Of a DNA stretch of 64,000 bases, positions 28,590 through 36,023 are shown piece after piece. The stretch is taken from positions 372,001-436,000 of the forward strand of contig NZ_POAF01000001.1 in NCBI RefSeq assembly GCF_003309065.1. The letters are read 5' to 3'. The notes under the pieces were generated by a model. The model made no database searches, was not told the origin of the DNA, and saw only the letters and a program-made list of their open reading frames with translations. The translations under genes and the position numbers were made by a program. Positions within the stretch are counted from its first letter, which is position 1. Each line of letters opens with the position of its first letter. Source of the stretch: Glutamicibacter soli. GTDB lineage: Bacteria > Actinomycetota > Actinomycetes > Actinomycetales > Micrococcaceae.

Positions 28590-29069
28590 TCATGCCAGGT
28601 CACCGGCGCGGCGTGTGACAGCGCGCGCCACACCCGCCGGGTAGCCTGCGTTCACCAAGGCCACGAGCTCGGTGGTGCCACCGAGAATTCAGCCGATAGG
28701 TCCGTCGTTTTCAACGGCGCCGCGGACCGTGCTGACGGCGACGTCGGCCAATGCATTACTGCCGGTGATCGTCATGGTTACCTCGGCGGCCCGGGATGAT
28801 TCGAGCACATGGTTCGAGGCCCGCCAGATCCCCGGCACATCGCCGATCACCTCAACGTGCGTCAGTCGCAGCAAGCGGTGGCGCAGCCGGAGGCATTCCA
28901 GTGTGCCCGGCTGCAACGCCGCGCGATTGCAGCCTCGTTGCTCACCTGCGCCGACCTTCGATATGTGGAAAATGTAGGCTCCGGCCGCCGGGGAGCTGTT
29001 CACCAACAACTTCAGTTTGCGGTGTTGCTTCGCATGGGCATCGCGTTCAGCTATGAAGCCCCGGGGGCT
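28590..29069 (-). pseudogene. Broken gene of unknown function with an in-frame TGA
   Basis: A minus-strand frame is open from 29069 and reads FIAERDAHAKQHRKLKLLVN ... LTHVEVIGDVPGIWRASNHV ... AVSTVRGAVENDGPIG. It then meets TGA (at 28689-28691), and continues in the same frame as ILGGTTELVALVNAGYPAGV to TGA at 28590. A glycine codon GGA changed to TGA would explain the break. A truncated product starting at TTG 29009 is conceivable. No family is recognised. It belongs to the decayed stretch 28.0-31.6 kb. Confidence 0.5.
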
Positions 29070-29499
29070 TCAATGCCCTAACTTTTTCTGCATCCACTAT
29101 CTTTATCCTTCACACGGGTTGCCAATGTCTTCCCATCGGTTAAATAATCGAATCCGCAGATCCATTCAGCAAATACCCGCATTACCGAATCGTTATTCGG
29201 GACCAACATCGGAGGCCAAGGAAAATACCGGCGAATTACCGAAAAAGCCTTGGTGTCGGGGATCGGGTCGAGTTGTTTCGGGGCCTATGCACGTGCGCGC
29301 GGGGAAGCCGGGCGAGTGCAGATATTATCGCGTACGATGTCATGCGTTTTCAGCCGGAGCTTTTCAACGAGGGTACGCTCCCGCGTTTCCCAATGTTCCC
29401 GCGGGCAGCAGGTGACCCAGACGACGCCCTGGATATGGGGTGAATCATGGGCCATTGTTGAGGTGGCGAAGTGTCGGAGTACTCACCTATGATCAAGCT
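29070..29499. other. Intergenic stretch with a possible gene fragment
   Basis: No complete gene is supported here. On the minus strand 29285-29449 reads as a protein-like fragment (HIQGVVWVTCCPREHWETR, LVEKLRLKTHDIV) without start, closed by TAG. The AT content rises around 29080-29200. I see no promoter, terminator or repeat that I would defend. Confidence 0.4.
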
Positions 29500-30138
29500 A
29501 TGCACAGGAAAATCCCAGCTTTCGCAACTATCATTACCGGCTTGTGGCTGGCCGGATGCAGCGCCCCAGGCGCGGAGGTGATCTCCCCCGAAGCCACTGA
29601 ATCCAGCGTCTACGAACCACTCACTGTGGAATCTGCAACGCCAGCGCCCATGCCAACGCCATCACCCACCGAGACCCGAAGCGATCGGGGGAATCTCGTG
29701 TTCCGAGTCGGGGACGACGTGAGCCTGAGCGACTACAGCGGGGCCGACTGGGCAACCCTGCGCCTTGAGAAGGTCTCCGCCAAGGTTAAGTGCACCGAGC
29801 CGTACCAAGAGCCGGTCGCCAAGGGAAACAAGCTCGTTGCTATGACTTTCTCGGCCAAGACGGAGGCGAGCCCTTCGGGTGACGCCGACTCGCTGTGGAT
29901 GGGCGCGTTTGCCTGGAAGTTCTACGACGACAATGGCGTTACCTACAACGGCGAACTGTCGAGCGACGCCACCTACTACTGCCTCCCAGAGAAGAAGATG
30001 CTGCCGAGCGAGATGGGTCCGGGCGAGAAGGCCACTGGTGTTGTGCTGGTTGAGGTGCCGGACTTGAAAGGCACCGTGGCCCACGAAGATTTCGGTATCG
30101 AGTTCGACCTAGCAACCGCCCTCAAGGAGAGTGACTGA
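29500..30138 (+). CDS. Secreted lipoprotein, DUF4352-like
   Basis: 212-residue predicted lipoprotein. The start MHRKIPAFATIITGLWLAGC has a lipobox LAGC, with Cys20 as the lipidation site. A Pro/Thr/Ser linker (ESATPAPMPTPSPTETRSD) then leads to a domain of about 140 residues with immunoglobulin-like strands (DVSLSDYSGADWATLRLEKV, KLVAMTFSAKTEA, EKATGVVLVEVPDL), resembling DUF4352/MPT63-type extracellular domains. Two cysteines (in KVKCTEP and YYCLPEK) may form a disulfide. It stands alone in the decayed region but its frame is intact. Function is unknown; a binding role at the envelope is the usual guess. Confidence 0.75.
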   Translation: MHRKIPAFATIITGLWLAGCSAPGAEVISPEATESSVYEPLTVESATPAPMPTPSPTETRSDRGNLVFRVGDDVSLSDYSGADWATLRLEKVSAKVKCTEPYQEPVAKGNKLVAMTFSAKTEASPSGDADSLWMGAFAWKFYDDNGVTYNGELSSDATYYCLPEKKMLPSEMGPGEKATGVVLVEVPDLKGTVAHEDFGIEFDLATALKESD

Positions 30139-30882
30139 GCCCATAGGGTGAATGTTTCCGAATCCTCGCAAGAGGACAGTCTTTATCTATGGAGGAGATA
30201 CAGGAGGTGGCTACTAGTTACCGTTTGATTTTTAGCTCACTGTTGAACTATCCCCCGCCAATAACCACGACGAGACGTTGGAAGCACCGGCAATACTTAT
30301 TGCTGGTGCCCTCGTTGTTTAAGGGATGCCGGGCGGGAGCCAGGCATCCCAAGCAAAGACCCGGTATCTAATTCAGGCAACGGCCAATGTCTTATGTGTG
30401 TAGGCAATTGCATGCACTAATTGAGCTGGCCCTTCTCGCTGCCTTCGCCTTCCGGAACAGGCAACGTGCTTTCAGTGCCAGCTGCGCGCGGAGCTCATTG
30501 GCAGAACTCCGGTTTCCGAAGCCAAAGGCAATGGTTGTATGCCTCTCTCGCGCGCAATCGTTCAGCTCCGGTCCGTCAGGCCCCAGGGCTGGATTTCTTT
30601 TCCCTTCGGGTCGGACGCAAGCGCCGGCGGGCTCGTTTTATGAAGGAGCAACAATTTCAGTCATTCTCTACTCAGAGCCGGCTGCCAGCCTTGCAGCGTG
30701 ATCCGCAACAAGTTCCGTTCGCGGAGGGTTCCTCTTGAAGTCATTGACATCTCCATGCAGGAGACCGAGGTGCTTCTGAATAACTACCGAGGGCAACAGT
30801 ATTGAGTTCGCCGGCTTCCACCTGACAAGGTGAATTCCGTCACCGAGAAGTACCAAGTAATGGCTTGGGTGGTGTCCACCGG
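30139..30882. other. Gene-poor stretch after the lipoprotein gene
   Basis: No frame on either strand has convincing protein character. Apart from the two hairpins at 30283-30350, I see no RNA gene or repeat. It lies within the decayed block, between the lipoprotein and the HNH fragment, and is probably eroded sequence. Confidence 0.5.
30283..30350 (+). terminator. Two successive hairpins downstream of the lipoprotein gene
   Basis: Hairpin 1 (30283-30308) pairs GCACCGGCAATA with TATTGCTGGTGC, 12 bp with one G-T, followed by a weakly T-rich stretch CTCGTTGTTT. Hairpin 2 (30323-30350) pairs GGGATGCC with GGCATCCC around a 12-base loop. The first could terminate the lipoprotein transcript, 145 bp after its stop. 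The second has no T-run. Confidence 0.45.
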
Positions 30883-30887
30883 ATTGA

Positions 30888-31106
30888 CCGGCGAGAGACG
30901 CTCCCCCAGACTGGCCTTCACAGTGGGCCTCCCCATTCGTACGCAATGCCTTTCAGTGCGTTCATGTCAGCGAGGAAAACGAGCAGCGATGCACCGAAAG
31001 CATCAAACTAGAATACGATCACATCGGAGATCGCGGCGACTACTGACTGGACAGCCTGCGCACCTTGTGCCGCTATGACCACGCAAAGCGTTCTGGCGGG
31101 CAGAGA
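30888..31106 (+). pseudogene. HNH endonuclease fragment with an in-frame stop
   Basis: The plus-strand frame reads WPSQWASPFVRNAFQCVHVS, ENEQRCTESIKLEYDHIGDR and GDY, then TGA (31044-31046), then LDSLRTLCRYDHAKRSGGQ. This is the layout of small HNH nucleases often found in phages: a Cys pair (QCVHV ... RCTE), the LEYDHI strand and the LRTLC..DHAKRSG helix. There is no start codon: an in-frame TGA lies at 30885-30887. It is a dead fragment, possibly from a prophage or mobile element. It abuts the IS110 remnant. Confidence 0.65.
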
Positions 31107-31129
31107 GGCACCCCATGTATTTTATCAAT

Positions 31130-31540
31130 CAACCTCTGTCAGGAGCATCGTCAAACGACCCGTCCCAGATCATCGCGAACAATACCGTCAGCCATCAGTG
31201 GAACAATGCGATGAGCGCTTGGTTGCGGCGTTTCCCTGGGCTCGTTTCCCGTTGTAACAGTCTCTGCTGGCTGGGTCGAAACAGGTAGACGCGAACGCCG
31301 AAAGGAACAACGCCCGTTTCAGGCGTTTGTTGCCTGAATGGTTGCCGCATTCGGACTTTGCCGATGGTGCCCGACTGCCGGATGACTGGAGCCAAGCCAG
31401 CATAGGCTGCGAACACGGCAGGACAGTCGAAGTTCTTGCCGGCGGGCTGAAGCTATGAAGATCGCGGTAATCCTGACCGCTGCCCCGTCATGAAGGTCAG
31501 AATCAGGTGAAGAGGGTATGCCTGACCTATGACTTCCACT
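31130..31540 (-). mobile_element. IS110-family transposase remnant (C-terminal part, multiple frameshifts)
   Basis: Read on the minus strand, the transposase C-terminal domain of IS110/IS116/IS902 elements can be traced across changing frames. The order is PLHLILTFMTGQ (near 31500), GKNFDCPAVFAAYAGLAPVI and RQSG (near 31400), GNKRLKRALFLSAFASTCF then DPASRDCYNGKRAQG in another frame, KRRNQALIALF back in the first, and LTVLFAMIWDGSFDDA after a stop. The catalytic N-terminal DEDD domain is missing. No terminal repeats are expected for IS110. The remnant ends about 15 bp before the repeat promoter C. Confidence 0.75.
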
Positions 31541-31554
31541 GGGTTACCAGCACA

Positions 31555-31597
31555 GTAATGCCGGGGTAACACCGCAGTAATTTCGCCGCGCGATAGT
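31555..31597 (+). promoter_or_regulatory. Candidate SARP-type promoter C (three 11-bp direct repeats)
   Basis: GTAAT (31555), GTAAC (31566) and GTAAT (31577) have an exact 11-bp period. The last heptamer (GTAATTT) is followed by eight bases and GATAGT (31592-31597), a -10-like hexamer; the offset is one base shorter than at the other four sites. The M6 protease start codon is 227 bp further, leaving a long leader. It lies just beyond the IS110 remnant. Confidence 0.6.
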
Positions 31598-31824
31598 AGG
31601 GGCAGCACGTTCGCCGCCGGATCATCCGGGGACGGGCGAGTCCTGGGGCGAACCGGTGCATGTATTGCCGCCCGGTCCCCTTGGCCGTTGACACGCACAC
31701 CCGGGGGCCGGCTTTCTCGAACCTCCCCTCGCTGTGCCCTTGCGGGTCCCGTCTGCCGCCGCTTCGCCGCGGCCGGCGCGGGATCCATTCCAATCCACGC
31801 CACCCAAGGGAGGAAGGCACCCGA

Positions 31825-33546
31825 ATGCCAGTCCCATTCCAAGGCGAATTATTCACCTTTCAGAACCCCGACGGATCCGAGTTGACGCTCAAGGGCTGGG
31901 GCAACCAGTTCCACGCGGTCTTCGAAACCCTGGACGGCTACACCGTCGTCAAGGGCGAGGACGGCTTCTACCAGTACGCGGCGCTCGCCGAGAACGGCGA
32001 ATCGCTGCAGCCCACCGGCGAGCGCGTAGACACCGCCGATCCGCAAACACTTAACCTGCCGCAGCATCTGCGCATCACCCGCGAATCCAGCGCCATGCAG
32101 GCCCGCGAGACGCGCGAATCCCTGGGGCCGGTGCCGCGCTGGATGCAGCGCCGCACCGGAGCCCAGGCGCAGCTGAAGGCGCAGTCGGCCTCCCCTGATG
32201 CGGCGCCGCCGGCGAACCCGACCACCGGAAATTTCCGGGGGCTGGTGCTGCTCATTGATTTCAGCGACTTCCCGGCCACGATCAGCCGGCAGGAGGTCGA
32301 CGACTTCTGCAACTTGGCGGGCTACACCGGCTTCGGCAACAACGGATCGGCGTTCGACTACTTCCGCGACGTCTCGGACGGCAAGCTGTCCTACAAGAAC
32401 CTCGTGGCCGCCTACTACCGGGCGGCGCATCCGCGCACCTATTACACGGACCCCGCCATCAGCTACGGCACCCGGGCCCAGGAGCTGATCCGCGAGGCGC
32501 TGGACAGCCTGGTCGCGGCCGGTTTCGACTTCTCCTCGCTGACGGCCGACGCGGGCGGCTACATCAAGGCGCTGAGCGTCTTCTACGCCGGGGTGCGCTC
32601 GAACGCGTGGAGCGAAGGGTTGTGGCCGCACAGCTGGGCGCTGGCCTCGCCCTATGTGCTCAGCGCGACGCGCCGCTTCTCCGACTACCAGATCACGGAT
32701 TTGGGCAACCAGCTCACGCTGCGCACGTTCTGCCACGAGAACGGGCACATGGTGTGCGACTTCCCGGACCTGTACGACTACGACAGCGTCGGGGTCGGCC
32801 TGGGCGTCGGGCACTATTCGCTGATGTGCTACGGCGGCAACGACAAGAACCCGACCCAGGTCGACGCCTACCTGAAGCATGCGGCGGGCTGGTCCTCGGC
32901 GGCCACCACCATGGCTTCCGGGCAGAGCTACACCATCGCGGCCGGGCGCAACGAGTTCCTGCTGCATCCGCGCAGCGCCACGGAGTACTTCATCGTGGAG
33001 AACCGCGAGCAGGCCGGCAGGGACGCCTCGCTGCCTGATTCGGGTGTGGCGATCTGGCATGTGGACACCACCGGCAACAACAGCAACCAGGAGATGACCC
33101 CGGCAAAGCACTACGAACTGTCATTGGAGCAGGCGGACAACCGCTTCGATCTGGAGCGGCGGGTGAACTACGGCGACGCCACCGACCTCTACGGAGGGTC
33201 GGGCTCCAGCTTCGGCCCTTCCTCGGCGCCGAACAGCAACTGGTGGGACGGCAGCGGCTCGGGACTGGACATCGAGTCCGTCTCCGCCGTCGCCCATTCG
33301 ATGACGGTGGCCACCCGGAACACCGGTCCGGCCACCTACTACAACATCTCGGTCAACCAGGTCTTCGCAACCGTCAATGCGCAGAACGCATGGGCGCACG
33401 TGGGAACCCTGGGATGGCGCAAGATCACCACCGGCGCCCCGGACGGCATCACCAACATGCTGGCCATGCTCGCGCTGGCGCAGGCCAAGGGCCTGAAGGT
33501 CACCGTCGTCGCCGACGCGTCAAACATCTCGCAGTGCTACCTGTGA
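31825..33546 (+). CDS. M6-family (immune inhibitor A-like) metalloprotease, no signal peptide
   Basis: 573-residue protease. GEYFTFQ-like N-terminal propeptide region (ELFTFQNPDGSELTLKGWGN) resembles the M6 propeptide. The catalytic zinc motif HExxH is HENGH at residues 304-308, followed by the third-ligand region FPDLYDYDSVG and VGHYSLMCYGG. After the protease domain comes a beta domain, and then a 70-residue C-terminal module (ISVNQVFATVNAQNAWAHVG ... VVADASNISQCYL) that is also encoded separately by the next gene. AAGGGAGGAAGG precedes ATG 31825. There is no Sec or Tat signal, although M6 proteases are normally secreted. It is the first gene behind promoter C, with the IS110 remnant just upstream. 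Confidence 0.87.
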   Translation: MPVPFQGELFTFQNPDGSELTLKGWGNQFHAVFETLDGYTVVKGEDGFYQYAALAENGESLQPTGERVDTADPQTLNLPQHLRITRESSAMQARETRESLGPVPRWMQRRTGAQAQLKAQSASPDAAPPANPTTGNFRGLVLLIDFSDFPATISRQEVDDFCNLAGYTGFGNNGSAFDYFRDVSDGKLSYKNLVAAYYRAAHPRTYYTDPAISYGTRAQELIREALDSLVAAGFDFSSLTADAGGYIKALSVFYAGVRSNAWSEGLWPHSWALASPYVLSATRRFSDYQITDLGNQLTLRTFCHENGHMVCDFPDLYDYDSVGVGLGVGHYSLMCYGGNDKNPTQVDAYLKHAAGWSSAATTMASGQSYTIAAGRNEFLLHPRSATEYFIVENREQAGRDASLPDSGVAIWHVDTTGNNSNQEMTPAKHYELSLEQADNRFDLERRVNYGDATDLYGGSGSSFGPSSAPNSNWWDGSGSGLDIESVSAVAHSMTVATRNTGPATYYNISVNQVFATVNAQNAWAHVGTLGWRKITTGAPDGITNMLAMLALAQAKGLKVTVVADASNISQCYL

Positions 33547-33581
33547 AACCGTGCACCAGCAACGTGAAAGAAGGATCAACC

Positions 33582-33794
33582 ATGTGGACCACCATCAACC
33601 AGATCTTCACCTCGAACCATTCGCAGAACGCCTGGGCCCATCTGGCCTCGGACAACGCCTGGCACAAGGTGCTGACCGGAGCGACCGACGGGGTGACCAA
33701 CGTCCACCTGGTGCTCTCGGTGGCCAAGGCCACCGGCAAGCAGGTGTACATCGTGCTGGATGCGGCGAAGAACATCACCCAGGTCTACCTCTAG
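33582..33794 (+). CDS. Stand-alone copy of the M6 protease C-terminal module
   Basis: 70-residue protein that aligns end to end with the last 70 residues of the preceding protease. Shared features are I-NQ-F, SQNAWAH versus AQNAWAH, TDGVTN versus PDGITN, a VAKATGK versus AQAKGLK helix, and the terminal D-A-I-Q-YL. AAGGA lies a few bases before the ATG, and the gap to the protease stop is 35 bp, so it is in the same operon. The fold looks like a small beta/alpha binding domain; there is no signal peptide. It may compete for the same ligand as the protease module, cap it, or be its target. Likely born by duplication. Confidence 0.8.
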   Translation: MWTTINQIFTSNHSQNAWAHLASDNAWHKVLTGATDGVTNVHLVLSVAKATGKQVYIVLDAAKNITQVYL

Positions 33795-33826
33795 CCCGAC
33801 GGTCCAAGAAAGGGGTGCAAACGCAC

Positions 33827-34072
33827 ATGAGCAAGGACTACGAGATCAAGATCAGTGTTGCCGGCACCGGCGGGGACGGTTCCCGAGGCGGAGCGGATTC
33901 CTCGGCCCCGTCTCCGATGCCGCTGGAACAGCTGGCGGCTTCCGCAGCCGGACAGGACGCAACGGGGTCGGCGCCCACGCCGATGGCGCTGGGCCAGATG
34001 GCCGCCGGAGGGCCGGACGCTGCGCCAGAACCCATGGTGCTGGACCGACTGCCCGATCCGGGCGGTTCCTGA
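33827..34072 (+). CDS. Small protein with three PxPMxLxxL repeats, unknown
   Basis: 81-residue protein. It begins with a strand (MSKDYEIKISVAGTGGDG), then is Ala/Gly/Pro-rich and contains three related units: PSPMPLEQL, PTPMALGQM and PEPMVLDRL, about 20 residues apart, separated by Ala/Gly spacers. It has no cysteine, no signal peptide and no membrane segment. AAAGGGG lies about 11 bp upstream. It is the third gene of the M6 protease unit. The periodic units look like processing or docking sites; a peptide precursor cut by the adjacent protease, or an adaptor with three binding motifs, would both fit. No family is recognised. Confidence 0.65.
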   Translation: MSKDYEIKISVAGTGGDGSRGGADSSAPSPMPLEQLAASAAGQDATGSAPTPMALGQMAAGGPDAAPEPMVLDRLPDPGGS

Positions 34073-34108
34073 TCCGGTGCCCGGTTCCGCACCGGGATAG
34101 TGCATGAT

Positions 34109-34136
34109 GCGCGGCGGGCCACGTGGCCTGCCGCGC
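34109..34136. terminator. Hairpin terminator between converging genes
   Basis: A 12-bp stem with one G-T pair (GCGCGGCGGGCC / GGCCTGCCGCGC) around ACGT lies 37 bp after the repeat-protein gene and 20 bp beyond the stop of the small minus-strand membrane protein. It is almost symmetric, so it can serve both directions. Confidence 0.5.
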
Positions 34137-34156
34137 CTCGCTGCGTCTCAGGCTTC

Positions 34157-34408
34157 CTAGCGTCCACGCTTCATGCCGTAGCGGATGGAATTGCGCGCCA
34201 CGGTGCGGCGGATGGCCCCTCCGAAAAACCCGACCGTCAGCCAGGTCGCGGCCACCAGCCCGAGAAGGGCCAGCCAGCCGCTGATATATACCACCGGCGA
34301 GTAGGGCCCGTCGGAGGCGACGAATTCGCTGCGCCCACCGAATCCCAGCCAGAGCACCAGCGCGGCGGCGAAGCTGGCGAGCATGATCCACTTGGCGGTT
34401 TTCAGCAT
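34157..34408 (-). CDS. Small two-helix membrane protein downstream of coaE
   Basis: 83-residue protein with two hydrophobic helices (AKWIMLASFAAALVLWLGF and VVYISGWLALLGLVAATWLTVGFFGG), a short external loop, and a basic C-terminus (RRTVARNSIRYGMKRGR) that should stay inside. Its ATG at 34408 shares a base with the coaE stop (TGATG), so it is translationally coupled to dephospho-CoA kinase. No family is recognised; the coupling may be only operon convenience. Confidence 0.7.
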   Translation of the reverse strand: MLKTAKWIMLASFAAALVLWLGFGGRSEFVASDGPYSPVVYISGWLALLGLVAATWLTVGFFGGAIRRTVARNSIRYGMKRGR

Positions 34409-34998
34409 CAGCGCACCAGCTCCTGCCGGTAGAGCTCCTCGACCCGGGCCAGCAGCTGTTCCCGGGTGCCGTCGTTGACCAGCAGGTAGTCGGCGATCTC
34501 GGCGCGCTGCTCGTCGGTGGCCTGCGCGGCCATGCGCGCCTCGGCGTCCTGCCGGGTCCAGCCGCGGTCCTCGACCATGCGGCGGATGCGCTCCTCGCGC
34601 GGGGCCTGCACGACGATGACCACGTCGTAGGCTCCGGCCTGCCCGGATTCGGCCAGCAGCGGCACGTCCTCGACCACCAGCGCCCCGGGGGCCGCGGCCT
34701 GGCGCAGGCGGGCGGCTTCCTCGCGGATCAGCGGGTGCACGATCGCGTTGAGTTTTTCGCGGGCGCCGTCGTCGGAGAACACCAGAGCGCCCAGCGCCGC
34801 GCGGTCCAGCGTCCCGTCGGCCTGCAGCATGTGCTCGCCGAAGGTTTCGCGGATCGCCGCCAGCCCGGGGGTGCCCGGCTCGACGACCACCCGCGCGAGC
34901 GCGTCGGCGTCGATCACCACCGCCCCGAGCTGTGCCAATTTCGCCGCCACTACTGATTTACCGGATGCCACCCCACCGGTCAGGCCCACATGCATCAT
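34408..34998 (-). CDS. coaE: Dephospho-CoA kinase
   Basis: 196-residue kinase for the last step of coenzyme A synthesis: phosphorylation of the 3'-hydroxyl of dephospho-CoA. The P-loop is GLTGGVASGKSVVA at the N-terminus. VIDADALARVVVEPGTPG carries the conserved Asp, and VEDVPLLAESG and the lid Arg residues (REERIRRMVEDRGWTRQDA) follow. ATG 34998 gives the usual beginning one residue before MHVGLTGG; the upstream extension of the frame lacks support. It sits between a small membrane protein gene (coupled) and the SARP gene, all minus strand. In many actinobacteria coaE is next to rpsA; here they are 7 kb apart. Confidence 0.96.
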   Translation of the reverse strand: MMHVGLTGGVASGKSVVAAKLAQLGAVVIDADALARVVVEPGTPGLAAIRETFGEHMLQADGTLDRAALGALVFSDDGAREKLNAIVHPLIREEAARLRQAAAPGALVVEDVPLLAESGQAGAYDVVIVVQAPREERIRRMVEDRGWTRQDAEARMAAQATDEQRAEIADYLLVNDGTREQLLARVEELYRQELVR

Positions 34999-35094
34999 GG
35001 GTTCCAGCCTAGTACGGGGCCGGCCTGCACCGGGTTTACGGCGCACCGCGGCCTGGCGCACCGTCCGTGCCGCGGCGGCCGGGCGGCTAGGCGG

Positions 35095-35793
35095 CTACGC
35101 GCCGCGCAGCTGGGTGAGTGTGTGCAGCAGCTCGGGACCCGGTTCCACCCCGAGTTCGGTCTTCAGCCGCCCGATGAATTGCAGCAGCCCCGCGGTGGCC
35201 GAGGCGTTGTTGCCCTGCCCGGATTCCGCGCGGGCGCATAGGGTCGCAGCCGATTCGCGCATCGGATCCAGCCGCAGCGCGCTCTGCGCCAGCTGCCAGG
35301 CCCGATCCTGCAGCCCCAGGTTCAGCAGCTGCGCCGACGCGGTCTCCAGCGCGCGCAGCTGCAGCTGGCGCAGCGCCTCCTGCTCCTCGAACAGCCACGG
35401 CTCGTCCCAGTCGGGCAGCAGCGCGCGGGTGTTCAGGAAAATGTCCTCCTGCAGGCTGTCGGCGTCCGGGGCCAGCAACAAGTGCTGCAGCCGGTGGCGT
35501 AGGGTGTGCAGGTCTACGGATACCGCAGGGTCGATTTCCACCCACCCGTCGTCGCAGCGGATCGCCCCGGGGCACTGCTGGTGGATGTGGCACAGGCTTA
35601 CGCGCAGGCTGTCGGCCGCGCGCATTTCGGTGGTTTCAGGCCAGAGCATTCCGGCCATCCGGCGCCGCGAGACCGGTCCATGGACCGCCAGCAGGGTCAG
35701 CACCCGCTGTTCACGCAAACGCAGTTTAACCGGCTGGCAGTCAGCAATCAGACGCCATCGGTCAAGCAGCTCAATTTCATACGATGCAGCCAT
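35095..35793 (-). CDS. SARP-type transcriptional activator (winged helix plus BTAD)
   Basis: 232-residue regulator. The first 95 residues form an OmpR-type winged helix (LRLREQRVLTLLAVHGPVSR, RMAGMLWPE, ADSLRVSLCHIHQQCPG, then the hairpin WVEIDPAVSVDL). Residues 100-232 form the all-helical bacterial transcriptional activation domain (RALLPDWDEPWLFEEQEALR ... RLKTELGVEPGPELLHTL). This is the small SARP architecture. ATG 35793 has GGAG 6 bp upstream. A candidate promoter TTGACG-N18-AATATT lies in the 200-bp upstream gap, but no GTAAY repeats are seen there. SARPs bind 11-bp-spaced direct repeats next to -10, which is exactly the layout of promoters A to E in this window. I infer it is their regulator; unlinked regulators are not excluded. 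Confidence 0.85.
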   Translation of the reverse strand: MAASYEIELLDRWRLIADCQPVKLRLREQRVLTLLAVHGPVSRRRMAGMLWPETTEMRAADSLRVSLCHIHQQCPGAIRCDDGWVEIDPAVSVDLHTLRHRLQHLLLAPDADSLQEDIFLNTRALLPDWDEPWLFEEQEALRQLQLRALETASAQLLNLGLQDRAWQLAQSALRLDPMRESAATLCARAESGQGNNASATAGLLQFIGRLKTELGVEPGPELLHTLTQLRGA

Positions 35794-36023
35794 TGGCAAC
35801 TCCCCCAGCAATGCAAAACCAGCCCCAGTAGATGCCCCATGTGGAGAATATTTTCCCACCCCCAAGGCCTAGCGTCAATGCTGAAACCACGTATAAATCA
35901 ACCTGAAAAACCGTTGCGAGGTGCACACATCGTGTTAAATCGTGCAGCGCGGACTATTGCCGCGGCCCGGCTTCCGGACCGGCTTCCGGACCGCTTGGCG
36001 CGCCGCGCGATAAACTGGTGATA

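Noticed and set aside
28740-28775. GTAAC and GTAAT on the minus strand 22 bp apart (two 11-bp periods)
   Set aside because: It is inside a broken coding frame, lacks the middle repeat and a -10, and has no gene in position downstream.
30387-30701. Open frame of 104 codons on the plus strand
   Set aside because: No ribosome site, no motif, irregular composition; the region looks eroded.
31453-31856. Open frames on the minus strand covering promoter C and the start of the M6 protease
   Set aside because: Part of one frame belongs to the IS110 remnant, the rest is a shadow of the protease leader; no continuous protein is supported.
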